Numbered from the stretch's first letter, positions 15,188-24,348 are shown. The stretch is DNA of 46,524 nucleotides from Streptomyces regalis (GCF_001509475.1 NZ_LLZG01000385.1:1-46524), one strand, 5' to 3'. Numbers and translations are program-made. The notes: generated from the letters alone by a model not told the origin.

Positions 15188-15382
15188 TCAATGATCGTTG
15201 TGCAGCATCCGTTCCAGGTATGTGGGCACCTCCCCCGGACACAGGCGCTCGGGATGGCCGGGCGGAGGGCCGGTCAGTGGCGGAGGAGGCCATGTGGGCG
15301 GCGGGACGTGGATCCACAGGAGGCCGAATCGTACGACCGCCTCCCCGATGGCGCGCACACAGCGCAGGGCAAGCTCACGCAT
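15188..15382 (-). CDS. Small DUF6059-like protein
   Basis: A 64-residue frame from ATG 15382, starting MRELALRCVRAIGEAVVRFG and containing PLTGPPPGHPERLCP. The block LTGPPPGHPERL is the hallmark of short Streptomyces proteins I associate with DUF6059, which frequently neighbour SARP-type regulator genes, as here. Function unknown. The leader has only a weak ribosome-binding site, so the start is uncertain and the frame continues open upstream to 15526. Confidence 0.55.
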   Translation of the reverse strand: MRELALRCVRAIGEAVVRFGLLWIHVPPPTWPPPPLTGPPPGHPERLCPGEVPTYLERMLHNDH

Positions 15383-15588
15383 CCCGTGAGAGTGAGGTGG
15401 GAGGCCAAAGCGGTTCCAAAGCCAAGCGCCACAGGATGGACCCGCGGTGGTCGAACACCGAACGTCGCGACGCATTTCGGCCAGCCCGTCTACGTACGTA
15501 CTTTCTCCGATGTGCGGACGGTGCACGCCCCTGCACAGTGATGGACATCAAATTCGAAAGCAGGTTCCCAACATCCCTTGAGGTTTCG

Positions 15589-16362
15589 ATGCGCTATGAG
15601 CTGCTTGGCCCGCTCCGTGTCTCTGACGGAGTGGGAAACTTCTCTCTCAGCGCCCCCAAAATGGAGATGACGCTCGCGACTCTGCTCATCGGGGCGGGCC
15701 GTGTCACCACCAAGGAACAGTTGATCACGGAGCTGTGGGGCGACAAACCTCCCAAGCGGGCCTCCGCGGCCGTGCATGTCTATCTCTCGCAGTTGCGCAA
15801 GTTCCTTGTGACCGCCGGGGACAGCGCAGGAGGCGCCATCCTCACCAAGCCCTCCGGCTATGTGCTCGTCCTCGACGATGCCGGCTACGACGTGACCGAC
15901 TTCCAGGAGCTGATCCGCACCGGCCGCAATCATCAGCTGGCGGGGCATCACGAGGCGGCGCTGGAGGCGTTCGAGCTGGCACTGCTGCTGGTCCGCGGTC
16001 CGGTTCTCGACGGCATGGCCGAGGGCCCGGCACTCTCCGCGTTCAGCACGTGGGTGGAGGCCGAACAGCTGGACTGCCTGGAACTGTCCGTCGAGTCCCG
16101 TACCGCGCTGGGCCGGCACCGTGAGGTGATCAGCCTGCTCGACGGGCTGATCACGCGGTATCCGTTCCGGGAGTCGTTCTACCGGCAGCTGATGCTGGTG
16201 CTGTACCGCTCCGAGCGACAGGCCGAGGCCCTGCGGGTGTACCGGCGCGCACAAAAGGTGCTGCGTGCCGAGCTGGGGCTGGAGCCGTGCCGGTCGTTGC
16301 GCCGACTGCACCAGGCGATACTCACCTCCGACCGGCTCCTCGACCTGCCCATGGCGGTCTGA
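15589..16362 (+). CDS. abyI: SARP-family transcriptional activator (AbyI-type)
   Basis: A 257-residue SARP with an N-terminal OmpR-like winged helix (MRYELLGPLRV, APKMEMTLATLLIGAGRVTT, then WGDKPPKRASAAVHVYLSQLRK) and a bacterial transcriptional activation domain (DVTDFQELIRTGR, AALELWRG-like FELALLLVRGPVL, LYRSERQAEALRVYRRAQKV). SARPs bind heptamer repeats spaced 11 or 22 bp that overlap the -35 region and recruit RNA polymerase. ATG 15589 was chosen because TTGAGG lies seven bases upstream and MRYxLLGPL is the usual start; an in-frame ATG at 15541 would add 16 residues. The thioesterase follows after two bases. Four 11-bp-spaced repeats in the cluster are its likely targets. Confidence 0.9.
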   Translation: MRYELLGPLRVSDGVGNFSLSAPKMEMTLATLLIGAGRVTTKEQLITELWGDKPPKRASAAVHVYLSQLRKFLVTAGDSAGGAILTKPSGYVLVLDDAGYDVTDFQELIRTGRNHQLAGHHEAALEAFELALLLVRGPVLDGMAEGPALSAFSTWVEAEQLDCLELSVESRTALGRHREVISLLDGLITRYPFRESFYRQLMLVLYRSERQAEALRVYRRAQKVLRAELGLEPCRSLRRLHQAILTSDRLLDLPMAV

Positions 16363-16364
16363 CC

Positions 16365-17138
16365 ATGGGGCGCGCGGACCGCGAGGTCTGGCTCAGGTGT
16401 TTCCATCCGAGCCCCGACGCGGCCTCGGAACTCGTCTGCTTCGCCCACGCGGGCGGCTCCGCCGCCGGCTGGCACGGCCTGTCCGAGGCCCTCTCTCCAG
16501 AGGTCGAGGTGCTGGCGGTCCAGTACCCGGGGCGGCACGACCGCCATCGCGAGGCTCCGGTCGGCGACCTGCACACGCTCGCCGACCGGATCTGCGAGGC
16601 TCTGGGCCCCGCAGATCGGCCCAGGACGCTTCTCGGCCACAGCATGGGTGCCTCGCTCGCCTACGAAGCGGCCGTACGCCTCACCGCCGGTTCGGTCGGC
16701 GAGCCCGCCGCGCTGGTCGTGTCGGGACGCCGCGCGCCCTCCCGGCCCCGATCCACCGGGGACCGGCTGATGGACGACGGCGCCCTCGTCGCGAAGATGC
16801 GGGCCCTCGGCGGCACCGGAGCGGCTTTGCTGGACGACGAGGAGATGCTCGGCATGATCCTGCCCGCGCTGCGCGGCGACTACCGCGCCCTCGCCTCCTA
16901 CGAACCCACACCGGGCAGACCGCTGGCCTGCCCGGTGCTGGCCGTCACCGGCGACCGGGACACCGAGGCGTCCGTCGAGGACGTGGCGGCGTGGCAGCAC
17001 CACACGTCGGGCCGTTTCCGGCTGCGTGTGTTCGAGGGCGGTCACTTCTTTCTGACCGACCATCTGGCGGCTGTGGCCGACCTCGTCCGTGCCCTGTCAC
17101 CGGCAGATGTACGGCCGTCCGGCTCTCCGACCGCCTGA
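16365..17138 (+). CDS. abyT: Type II thioesterase (AbyT-type)
   Basis: A 257-residue alpha/beta hydrolase of the type II thioesterase family, which clears stalled or wrong acyl groups from carrier proteins of the PKS. Visible are LVCFAHAGGSAAGWHGL, VQYPGRHDR, the nucleophile motif GHSMGASLAYE (Ser93), the acid in VTGDRDTEAS and the catalytic His in FEGGHFFLTDH. ATG 16365 is two bases after the SARP stop, so the two genes are translationally coupled. It converges on the LAL regulator with ten bases between the stop codons. Confidence 0.92.
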   Translation: MGRADREVWLRCFHPSPDAASELVCFAHAGGSAAGWHGLSEALSPEVEVLAVQYPGRHDRHREAPVGDLHTLADRICEALGPADRPRTLLGHSMGASLAYEAAVRLTAGSVGEPAALVVSGRRAPSRPRSTGDRLMDDGALVAKMRALGGTGAALLDDEEMLGMILPALRGDYRALASYEPTPGRPLACPVLAVTGDRDTEASVEDVAAWQHHTSGRFRLRVFEGGHFFLTDHLAAVADLVRALSPADVRPSGSPTA

Positions 17139-17148
17139 GCCGTCGCTC

Positions 17149-19878
17149 TCAGCCCGACAGGGCAACGATCCGGGCCAGTTCGGCTCTTGAGTTGACGCCC
17201 AGCTTGGTGTAGATCCGCGTGAGGTGGGCGTCCACGGTCCGGGGACTCACGCGCAGCTTCTCCGCGATCTCCCGGGACTTGCGGCCCTCCCCGGCGAGCT
17301 CCGCCACCTCGCGCTCGCGCAGAGTGAGTTCGGCGAGCAGTTGCTCGGGCCGCGTCCCGGTGCTCCGGTCGGCCGCACGCGCCAGCTCCTTGGCGCGTGC
17401 GGCCGACGGGCTGTTGCCGCCGAAGAGTTCGAACGCCTCCCGGTAGCGCTGTGCGGCCTCCTTGGTGAGCCCTTGGCTCATCAGCGCGTGGCCGTGGGCC
17501 AGCATGGCATGCCCCTGCTGCTCGGCGAGGCCCACCGCCGTAGCGGCCTCCGTCGCGTGATCGGCCCACTCCTGGATGCTGTCCGCGTCCATGCCGCTCT
17601 GCACCGCTGCGGCGGCCAGCAACTCGTAGCCCCGTGCCGCGAGGACGGCGACGGGCTCGGAAACCCGCCAGGCCTCCTTCCTGGGCAGGAGCAGGGCCAT
17701 CGCCGAAGGCCCGTCGCCCGCCGTCAGATAGGACTCGGCCATCAGGAGCGCGTTGAGGGGCGTGCGCGACGCGGCGAGCGGCTCACCGGTCGGCGGACGG
17801 CGGGCCGTGCAGGTGGCCGTGCGGCCCAACTGCGCCCAGGCGGCAGCGGTGATCGCGTCCGAGAGACCGACGTGATCGGCACGTCCGGCGGCCTTGGCCA
17901 GCACTCTGCCCTCCTGAGCGGCGTGCAGGGCGTCGGCCATGTGCCCCGCTTGGTAGTGCGCGTACGCGAGCGTGTCGAGGAGCGGCGGCAGCAGATGTGC
18001 GTCACCCCGTTCACGTACGGCGCTCAGCGCGCGCTCTCCGTGGTCGCACGCCCGCTCGTACCAGCCCATGAGCGCTTCGGACCAGCTGAGGACGAGCAGG
18101 TGGACGGACTCCTGGTCGCCGGCCGGACGGCCGTCGTCGAGTTCGTCCAACGCCTGGGCACCGGCGTTCAGCGCCCGCTCGGCGGAGCAGGTGTCACCGG
18201 CGAGGACGGCGCACAGACCGCGCAGCACGAGGGCCCCCGCCACGGTGCCGGGGGCCGCCCCGGCGGTCTGACGTACCAGCGCCTCCGCGTCGGCACGGGC
18301 CGGCACCTGCCCCGACAGGACCTTGACCACCTGTTGTTGGACATGGAGGAGGGCAGTGGCGTCGCGGTCCATGGCGGTGTCAGAGCCGAGTTCCGCGCCG
18401 ATGAACGCCTGGGCCTCCTCGTCCCGGCCCAGCGCGGCCAGCACGCCGGACAGCAGGGTCACGGCGGCCAGCCGGGGGATCTCACCGTTCGGGCCGGCCG
18501 GGATGTCCCGGGCCAGGGCGAGGACTCCCTCGGCGTCGCCGTGGGCGGTGAGGGCCAGGACGACCGACCGCCACAGTTCGAGGCCGATCGCCTCGCCTTC
18601 AGGACTCGGCCGCGCGGTGCGGCGCACCCGCAGGGCGACCGTCAGCCAGCGCGCGGCGTCGGCGGGTTTGCCCAGATGCAGTGCCGTACGGGTGGCGGTC
18701 CCGAGCACCCGCAGGTCCGACGCCTCGGTCGTGGATCCGGAGCGTGCGATGTGCGGGGCGAGTTCGATGGCCGGTACGCCCAGTGCGGAGAGCCTGCTGA
18801 GCGCCCTGCGGTGGGCGCCGGTGCGCCAGCAGGCGTCCGCCGCCGTGTACAGGCAGCTCCTCAGCAGCGGGTGCCGAAAGGACAGCAGGCCCGGGCCCGC
18901 CGCGGGCCGTATCAGGTCGCGCTGCCGCAGTCGGCCGAGCACCGAGCACGCCTCGTCACGGTCGATCCCGGCGACCTCGGCCACGGAGTCCACGTCGAAG
19001 GGGTCGCCGAGGACCGCCGCCGCGTTGGCGACGGTGCGCGCCATGTCGTCGAGGAGGGTGGTCTCGGCGAGCAGTCGTGCGCCGAACCCGCCACGGGTCC
19101 AGATGTCCAGCCGGTCATCCGACCGGCGTGCCGACGCCAGGGCCGCCAGGTAGAGCGGGTTGCCGCAGCTCTGTTCCTGCAGCCGGGCGAGGGCCGGATC
19201 GTCGGGCGTCGTATGGAGCAGCTCGGCGCTCTGTTCCAGAGACAGGGCAGGCAGTTCGATGGCCTGGATGGCGCCCTGTTCGATGCCGTGCCGCAGCGCC
19301 ACCCGCAGTTCGACCGGCGCCTGCCTCGGCCGGTGAGCGACGACGAGGGCGAGGCCTCCCTCGACCGGCCAGCGCACCAGCATGTCCAGGAGCTCCGCCG
19401 AGCAGGGGTCGGCCCAGTGGCAGTCGTCGAGGGCGATCAGCATTCCGCCGGTCGCGTGGGCCAGGCAGTCGGCCAGCAGGCGGCGCAGTTCGGCGTAGAA
19501 GTGGCAGCGTCGGGTGAAGTCGGTCGCGTCCTCGCTCGGGGGACCGGCCGCCAGAGCCGTGATCAGCGCGGTGGCCTGGGGCACCTCCGCTCCCGAGCCG
19601 TCCTTCGCCCGCCAGGTGGTGAGCGCCTGGATGAAGGGGTGGAACGGCACACCCCGCTCGGCCTCCGCACAGCGGCCGCGCAGCACTGTCAGCCCCTTCT
19701 CCACCGCCCGGTGGACGACGGCGGTGAGCAGCCGGGTCTTGCCGGCTCCGGGATCGCCCGCCAGCTCGATCGCCATGGAGCTCCCGGCGCGCGCCGCTTC
19801 GACGGCGCGCAGAAGTCGGTGCAGTTCTTCGCTACGAACCGTGCTGTGTCCAACCGTTCCCATACTCGTGACGGTCAT
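17149..19878 (-). CDS. abyH: Large LuxR-type (LAL) regulator (AbyH-type)
   Basis: A 909-residue LAL regulator. The N-terminus carries an AAA-type NTPase with Walker A GDPGAGKTRL (41-50) and Walker B MLIALDDCHWAD-like; the centre is helical, TPR-like; the C-terminus is a LuxR helix-turn-helix: LTLREREVAELAGEGRKSRE, then IAEKLRVSPRTVDAHLTRIYTKLGVNSR. LALs bind ATP and activate polyketide promoters. ATG 19878 gives the usual short leader before the NTPase. It is transcribed away from the RHS-AbyU operon, with a 307-bp divergent promoter region between. Confidence 0.92.
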   Translation of the reverse strand: MTVTSMGTVGHSTVRSEELHRLLRAVEAARAGSSMAIELAGDPGAGKTRLLTAVVHRAVEKGLTVLRGRCAEAERGVPFHPFIQALTTWRAKDGSGAEVPQATALITALAAGPPSEDATDFTRRCHFYAELRRLLADCLAHATGGMLIALDDCHWADPCSAELLDMLVRWPVEGGLALVVAHRPRQAPVELRVALRHGIEQGAIQAIELPALSLEQSAELLHTTPDDPALARLQEQSCGNPLYLAALASARRSDDRLDIWTRGGFGARLLAETTLLDDMARTVANAAAVLGDPFDVDSVAEVAGIDRDEACSVLGRLRQRDLIRPAAGPGLLSFRHPLLRSCLYTAADACWRTGAHRRALSRLSALGVPAIELAPHIARSGSTTEASDLRVLGTATRTALHLGKPADAARWLTVALRVRRTARPSPEGEAIGLELWRSVVLALTAHGDAEGVLALARDIPAGPNGEIPRLAAVTLLSGVLAALGRDEEAQAFIGAELGSDTAMDRDATALLHVQQQVVKVLSGQVPARADAEALVRQTAGAAPGTVAGALVLRGLCAVLAGDTCSAERALNAGAQALDELDDGRPAGDQESVHLLVLSWSEALMGWYERACDHGERALSAVRERGDAHLLPPLLDTLAYAHYQAGHMADALHAAQEGRVLAKAAGRADHVGLSDAITAAAWAQLGRTATCTARRPPTGEPLAASRTPLNALLMAESYLTAGDGPSAMALLLPRKEAWRVSEPVAVLAARGYELLAAAAVQSGMDADSIQEWADHATEAATAVGLAEQQGHAMLAHGHALMSQGLTKEAAQRYREAFELFGGNSPSAARAKELARAADRSTGTRPEQLLAELTLREREVAELAGEGRKSREIAEKLRVSPRTVDAHLTRIYTKLGVNSRAELARIVALSG

Positions 19879-20185
19879 CCGTCAAGTTCCCTTCCCCCGG
19901 TTTCGGTTCCCTCGTCCCCGCACCTGAACAGGCCGGGAAGAGCGGTGGCCCGCCATCAGCGTAAGAGAGCCCGGGGGACGTCAACTGGCCTGTAACAGAA
20001 GGTTCATCAACCACCCATCGGCCTCTGCGCAGCCGGCGTGGCCCGCCCGCCCCCGCGAGTTGACCGGAAAGGATCGGCAGAGCGCGAGCCTTAGCGGTGC
20101 TTTAGAGCCGCGGCCGAGCCTGGTGCTCCGCCGACGGGGCCCGCATCCGCGAGCGTCGTCCCGCATACCGAACGAGGAGCCGCCC
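19879..20185. other. Divergent promoter region between LAL regulator and RHS-AbyU operon
   Basis: No gene is seen. It contains the GCCTTAG/GCTTTAG pair at 20088-20105, about 80 bp before the RHS start, and GAGGAG at 20174-20179. The first 110 bp next to the LAL gene are AT-richer (CTGTAACAGAAGGTTCATC region) and probably hold its promoter. Confidence 0.6.
20088..20105 (+). promoter_or_regulatory. Candidate SARP box 1 (RHS-AbyU-tetronate operon)
   Basis: Direct heptamers GCCTTAG (20088-20094) and GCTTTAG (20099-20105), exactly 11 bp apart start to start, the spacing SARPs require. The same GCTTTAG heptamer recurs at 32212 and 37361 with a partner 11 bp upstream. Confidence 0.65.
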
Positions 20186-22828
20186 GTGCCCGCGCCCGAG
20201 GACGTGCCCGCTCTGTGCTTCTCCCCGTCCCGGCCACCGTCTTGGTTGTCCGGGGTCCGGCGCATCCCGATCGGTGATCTCACGGAGATCCTGGTCGACC
20301 TGTCCGAGGGCGAGTTGATCGTCCGTCAGCTCGATCTGGTGGTCGCCGGGGCCCACCGTCATCTGCGCCTGGTCCGCGAGTACCACGGTCTCCGGCGGAG
20401 CGAGGAGGGGTTCGGCCCGGGCTGGACGTTCTCCACGGGGCTGGGACAGGCGCCCGACCTCTCCGCGGAGCCCCTGACCGTCACGGACGACCAGGGACGG
20501 GTCACCGTGCTGCACCGTGACCGCGAGGGGCGGATCGTCAAGACACTCGACCCGCTCGGCGCGGAGGCGGCGTCGTACGCGTACGACGCCCTGGGCCGAC
20601 TGGTGCGGCACAGTCATGTCTCCGGGCTCGTCACGGAGTTCGTGTGGGACGCCGAGGACCGACTGGTGGCCCTCACCGTCGCGAACAGCGAAACCCTCCG
20701 GTTCTCCTACGACGGCATGTACGCGATCTCCGAGATCGACTGGACGGGCCCCGGGCATCGGCTGCGTCTCGACTTCTCCTACGGTGACGGACGCACGGTC
20801 GTCGTGGGGCCCGAGGGCCGCCGTACGATCCACTCCTTCGACGCGCAGGGCCGCCCGACCGCCGTGACCGACCCGCTCGGCAACGAGATCCGGCAGGGCT
20901 GGGACGCGGACGGCAACCCGGTGTCGCTCACCGACGCACTCGGCGCGGTGCTCACCCGGACCTACGACCACGAGGGCCGGCCCACCGGCCTGATCCTGCC
21001 GACATCGGCGCGTTCCAGCCTGGTCTACGGCGATCCGGCTCATCCCGGCCTGCCCACGGTGCTGCGCGACCCGGCAGGCAACGAACTGCTCCTCGCGTAC
21101 GACGGCACCGGCCGGCTGCGGCAGACCCGGACGCCCGGCCGGGACGGCGTACTGGACGCGCGGACCTACCATCCGGAAAACGGCAGGCTCGCGACTGTGG
21201 TCGACGGCAACAGCGCCGTCACCACCTTCGTCCACGACGCGGACGGCAACCTGACCGAGGTCGTCCGGCCCGCGCCGCTGGGCCGGACCGTGTTCCGATA
21301 CGACGGGCTCTCCCGGATCACCGAGGTGGTCAGCGGCAATGGCCGACGTACCGGATACCGGACGGATCCGGCGGGCCGGCTCGCCGAGGTCACCGACGAG
21401 GACTCGGGACAGACCCTGATCTCGCTGTCCCATGACGAACTGGGGCGCGTGGTCCACAAGTCGGGCCCCGGCTGGTCGTACGACTTCGACTGGCTGAGCA
21501 CGGTGGGCGGCAGCAGGCTGGTGTCGGCCGTGCGTACGGCCGGGGCGGAACGGGAGGAGATCCGTGCCGCCTACGACCAGGAGGGCGCGCTCACCTCGTT
21601 GACGACCGCCGCGGGGACCACGCGCTACACCTACGACGCCGCGGGTCGCCCGGCGTCCGTCGTGACACCGGCGGGCCGTACGGCACAGCTCACCCATGAC
21701 GCGGCCGGCCGGCTCACCGGTGTGGACTTGGGCCGGGGCACGCAGGAGATCGGCTACGACGCCTCCGGCCGCAGGACCACGCTCACCGTCCGGGACGCGG
21801 CGGGTGACCGGCTGCTGGGCGTCGAGTACGGCTACGCCTCGGGCAGCGGCGCCGACACCGACGTCCTGCGCTCGACGGTGGTCGACGGCGAGTTCACCGG
21901 CTTCGCCTACGACGGGCTGAAACGGCTGGCACGAGCCGGGGACACCGTGTTCGAGTACGACGACGCGCACCACCTCGTGCGTCTGGGCGACGTTCGGTTC
22001 ACGCTCAACGCCGCGGGCCAGGTCACCCTGTTCGGCGAGACGGAGTTCGTCTACGACGGCGCCGGCAACTTCACGGAGGAGACCAACCCCACGGGGTCAT
22101 TCACCTACAGCGCCACCCACCAGACACTTACCGGGGTGTTCGGCGGCCGGCAGGTCGTCGACGTCGGGTACGACGGGCTGGGGCAGGAACTGCCCCGGCG
22201 CATCACCGAGACCACCGTCGACGGCCGAACCGTCACCCATGTGCTGACACACGGTCCCCTGGGCATCGTGCGCGTCACCGACGACGGCGTGCCGACCGAC
22301 TTCGTGCGCGCATCGGACGGCACCCTGCTCGCCGTCATCACCTCGGACGGACGGCACTTCTGGGCCGTCACCGACCAGCAGGGTTCGGTCCTTGCGCTGC
22401 TGGACGAGGAGGGCGGCCTCGCGACGCGCTACCGGTACACACCGCACGGGGCGGTGACGGCCTCGGGAGAGGCCGCCGCGGTCAATCCGTTCCGTTACCG
22501 GGGCGCGTACCAGCTGCTGCGCAGCGCGCATGTGCTCGACCACCACCTCTACAACGGCTTCTGGGGTCGCTTCACCCAGCCGGATCCGACGGGCCGCCAG
22601 TACGCGCCGTACACGTTCGCCGACAACGACCCGGTGAACAGCGGCACTTGGACCCGGCACGACTTCTGGTCGGTGCTCGCCCGCCCCCATGAGCCGGCCG
22701 CCGCGGTGTTCCTGCCCGGGCCGGACGCACGGGAGGAGCCCGACGTGCTCACCGGGGCCGGCCCGACGCCGGACCGGCCTCCCCTGATCGCCGGGGCACC
22801 GCCGTCCCGGACCGTGCACCACCCCTGA
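20186..22828 (+). CDS. RHS/YD-repeat protein at the head of the AbyU operon
   Basis: An 880-residue protein of tandem YD repeats: AYDALGRLVRH, SYDGMYAISEID, DAQGRPTAVTDPLGN, DHEGRPTGLIL, RYDGLSRITEVV, RTDPAGRLAEV, TYDAAGRPASVVTP, DAAGRLTGVDLG. It ends with a recognisable RHS core close, YNGFWGRFTQPDPTGRQY and FADNDPVN. The first 60 residues (GDLTEILVDLSEGELIVRQLDLVV) look like the usual RHS entry strand. No signal peptide is seen. About 65 Pro-rich residues follow the core, with no toxin domain I recognise, and no immunity gene follows. Such proteins fold as a beta-cocoon shell. GTG 20186 was chosen because GAGGAG lies six bases upstream. AbyU starts 29 bp downstream, so the gene appears to be co-transcribed with the cyclase and tetronate genes. 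Its role in the pathway is unknown. Confidence 0.9.
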   Translation: MPAPEDVPALCFSPSRPPSWLSGVRRIPIGDLTEILVDLSEGELIVRQLDLVVAGAHRHLRLVREYHGLRRSEEGFGPGWTFSTGLGQAPDLSAEPLTVTDDQGRVTVLHRDREGRIVKTLDPLGAEAASYAYDALGRLVRHSHVSGLVTEFVWDAEDRLVALTVANSETLRFSYDGMYAISEIDWTGPGHRLRLDFSYGDGRTVVVGPEGRRTIHSFDAQGRPTAVTDPLGNEIRQGWDADGNPVSLTDALGAVLTRTYDHEGRPTGLILPTSARSSLVYGDPAHPGLPTVLRDPAGNELLLAYDGTGRLRQTRTPGRDGVLDARTYHPENGRLATVVDGNSAVTTFVHDADGNLTEVVRPAPLGRTVFRYDGLSRITEVVSGNGRRTGYRTDPAGRLAEVTDEDSGQTLISLSHDELGRVVHKSGPGWSYDFDWLSTVGGSRLVSAVRTAGAEREEIRAAYDQEGALTSLTTAAGTTRYTYDAAGRPASVVTPAGRTAQLTHDAAGRLTGVDLGRGTQEIGYDASGRRTTLTVRDAAGDRLLGVEYGYASGSGADTDVLRSTVVDGEFTGFAYDGLKRLARAGDTVFEYDDAHHLVRLGDVRFTLNAAGQVTLFGETEFVYDGAGNFTEETNPTGSFTYSATHQTLTGVFGGRQVVDVGYDGLGQELPRRITETTVDGRTVTHVLTHGPLGIVRVTDDGVPTDFVRASDGTLLAVITSDGRHFWAVTDQQGSVLALLDEEGGLATRYRYTPHGAVTASGEAAAVNPFRYRGAYQLLRSAHVLDHHLYNGFWGRFTQPDPTGRQYAPYTFADNDPVNSGTWTRHDFWSVLARPHEPAAAVFLPGPDAREEPDVLTGAGPTPDRPPLIAGAPPSRTVHHP

Positions 22829-22857
22829 GTCGAACGACATTACGGAGAGGAACGGAC

Positions 22858-23262
22858 ATGGCCGACGAGATCGTGCTGCGCGTACCGAAGGAGATCGTCG
22901 TCAAGGTGGTCGACGACGTGGAGGTGTCCGACCCCGAGGTGGGCCAGACGGGAACGTTCGACGACGAGCTGTACGACGAGACGGGTGCCCTGATCGGCAC
23001 CTCGCACGGCTCGTTCCGCATCGAGTACGTACGCCCCGGAGACGGCGGGCTGCTGACGTACTACACGGAGGACATCACCCTGCACGACGGCACCATCCAC
23101 GCCGAGGGCTGGGCCGACTTCAACGACGTGCGCACCAGCGAGTGGGTGTACTACCCCGCCACCGGGACCGGCGGCCGCTACGCCGGGCTCACCGGCTTCC
23201 GCAAGTGGCGGATGACCGGCGTCAGGGCCTCCGCCGAGGCCCGGATCCTGCTCTCCGACTGA
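22858..23262 (+). CDS. abyU: AbyU-type spirotetronate Diels-Alderase
   Basis: A 134-residue small beta-barrel protein (allene-oxide-cyclase-like fold). It matches remembered AbyU along its length: KEIVVKVVDDVEV, FDDELYDETGALIGTS, SFRIEYVRPGDGGLLTYY, HAEGWADFNDVRTSEWVYYP and GLTGFRKWRMTGVR. With a seven-residue shorter N-terminus, Tyr69 and Trp117 fall where AbyU has its barrel residues Tyr76 and Trp124. AbyU catalyses the intramolecular [4+2] cycloaddition between the exocyclic alkene of the tetronate and a triene, making the spirotetronate. ATG 22858 follows GGAGAGG. It is 29 bp after the RHS gene and 47 bp before the KASIII gene, all in one direction. This is the strongest evidence for an abyssomicin-type product. 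Confidence 0.92.
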   Translation: MADEIVLRVPKEIVVKVVDDVEVSDPEVGQTGTFDDELYDETGALIGTSHGSFRIEYVRPGDGGLLTYYTEDITLHDGTIHAEGWADFNDVRTSEWVYYPATGTGGRYAGLTGFRKWRMTGVRASAEARILLSD

Positions 23263-23309
23263 GCCCCGACCACGCACCGAGACACGACCACGCGAGGAGA
23301 CACCCCACG

Positions 23310-24344
23310 ATGACCGGTCGGGACGTATACATCCGTTCGGCGGCGTCGGCGCTTCCGGGAGAGCCCGTGGACAACGCCACGCTCGCCCGGCGCTTCGGCA
23401 TGGACGCGCTGTGGGAGCAGTGGGTGGATGTGTTCATCGGCACCGCCTCCCGGCATCTCGCCCTGGACCTGGAGTCCGGCAAGGTCACCGGCACGCTGGC
23501 GGACCTCGCCGCGGAGGCCGGGCACGCGGCGCTCGTGGCCGCCGGGGTCGGGCCGGAGGAGGTGGACGCTGTGGTGCTGGGCACGGCCACCCCGGACCAG
23601 CTGATGCCGGCCACCGTCAACATCGTCGCGGACCGGCTGGGCATCAACGGCGTGCGCACCTTCCAGCTCCAGTCCGGCTGCTCCGGCGCGGTGCAGGCAC
23701 TGGACGTCGCCCGCCAGTTCCTGCTCAGCGGGGGCGGCCGTACCGTGCTGGTGCTGGGCGGCGACGTGATCGCCCGCTTCTACGACGTCGAGCGGGACCT
23801 GCGTACGGCGGCGCCGGCCGAGCTGGTCAACTACGTCCTGTTCGGCGACGCGGCCGGGGCCGCCGTGCTCAGCACGCGGCCCGCTCCTGGCTCCGCCGTG
23901 GTGCATGAGCTGTTCACACGGCTCGTCGGGCTGGGCCGGGAACCGGGCGCGGTCCTGGAGTGGTTCGGTCCCGCGGACCGCGACAGCGACAGGCCCGCCG
24001 CCACCGAGGACTACAAGGCGATCGAACAGCACGTGCCGGAGATGACCGAGCAGGTGCTCACCGAACTGCTCGACTCCCGCGGCTGGCGTCCCGAGGACGT
24101 CGACGTCCTGCTGCCGCCCCAGCTGTCGGGCCGGATGACCAAGCTGATCACGGAGCGGCTCGGGCTGCCCGGGGCGCAGGACGTGACATGCGTGGACCGG
24201 GCCGGCAACTGCGGCAACGCCATCGTGTTCCTGCAGCTGGAGCGAGCCCTGGGCGGGGCACTCGGCCCGGGGCGGCGAGCGGTGGGGATCTCCGTCGAGT
24301 CCAGTAAGTGGATCAAGGCCGGTTTCGCACTGGAGGGGTGCTGA
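23310..24344 (+). CDS. abyA1: KASIII-like ketosynthase for tetronate formation (AbyA1-type)
   Basis: A 344-residue FabH-like protein that is expected to join glyceryl-ACP to the polyketide chain and help close the tetronate ring. The nucleophile is Cys124 in FQLQSGCSGAVQAL, and the FabH Asn is present in GNCGNA. The usual catalytic His motif (PHQxN) reads LLPPQLSGRMTK, so the His is a Pro, as judged by alignment in memory; tetronate KASIII homologues are a diverged branch and may share this. ATG 23310 follows GAGGAG. The FkbH gene begins five bases after its stop. Confidence 0.9.
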   Translation: MTGRDVYIRSAASALPGEPVDNATLARRFGMDALWEQWVDVFIGTASRHLALDLESGKVTGTLADLAAEAGHAALVAAGVGPEEVDAVVLGTATPDQLMPATVNIVADRLGINGVRTFQLQSGCSGAVQALDVARQFLLSGGGRTVLVLGGDVIARFYDVERDLRTAAPAELVNYVLFGDAAGAAVLSTRPAPGSAVVHELFTRLVGLGREPGAVLEWFGPADRDSDRPAATEDYKAIEQHVPEMTEQVLTELLDSRGWRPEDVDVLLPPQLSGRMTKLITERLGLPGAQDVTCVDRAGNCGNAIVFLQLERALGGALGPGRRAVGISVESSKWIKAGFALEGC

Positions 24345-24348
24345 CGCC

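Noticed and set aside
15480..15500. Palindrome TACGTACGTA near the SARP gene as an operator
   Set aside because: It is short and self-complementary by dinucleotide repetition, and occurs only once; too weak to call a site.
20060..20185. Longer RHS protein from a TTG at 20060
   Set aside because: The added residues are Arg/Pro-rich without RHS features and would place the SARP box inside the gene; GTG 20186 has a good GAGGAG site.
22630..22828. Possible toxin domain at the C-terminus of the RHS protein
   Set aside because: The tail of about 65 residues is Pro/Ala-rich with no catalytic motif I recognise, and the next gene is the cyclase rather than an immunity protein.
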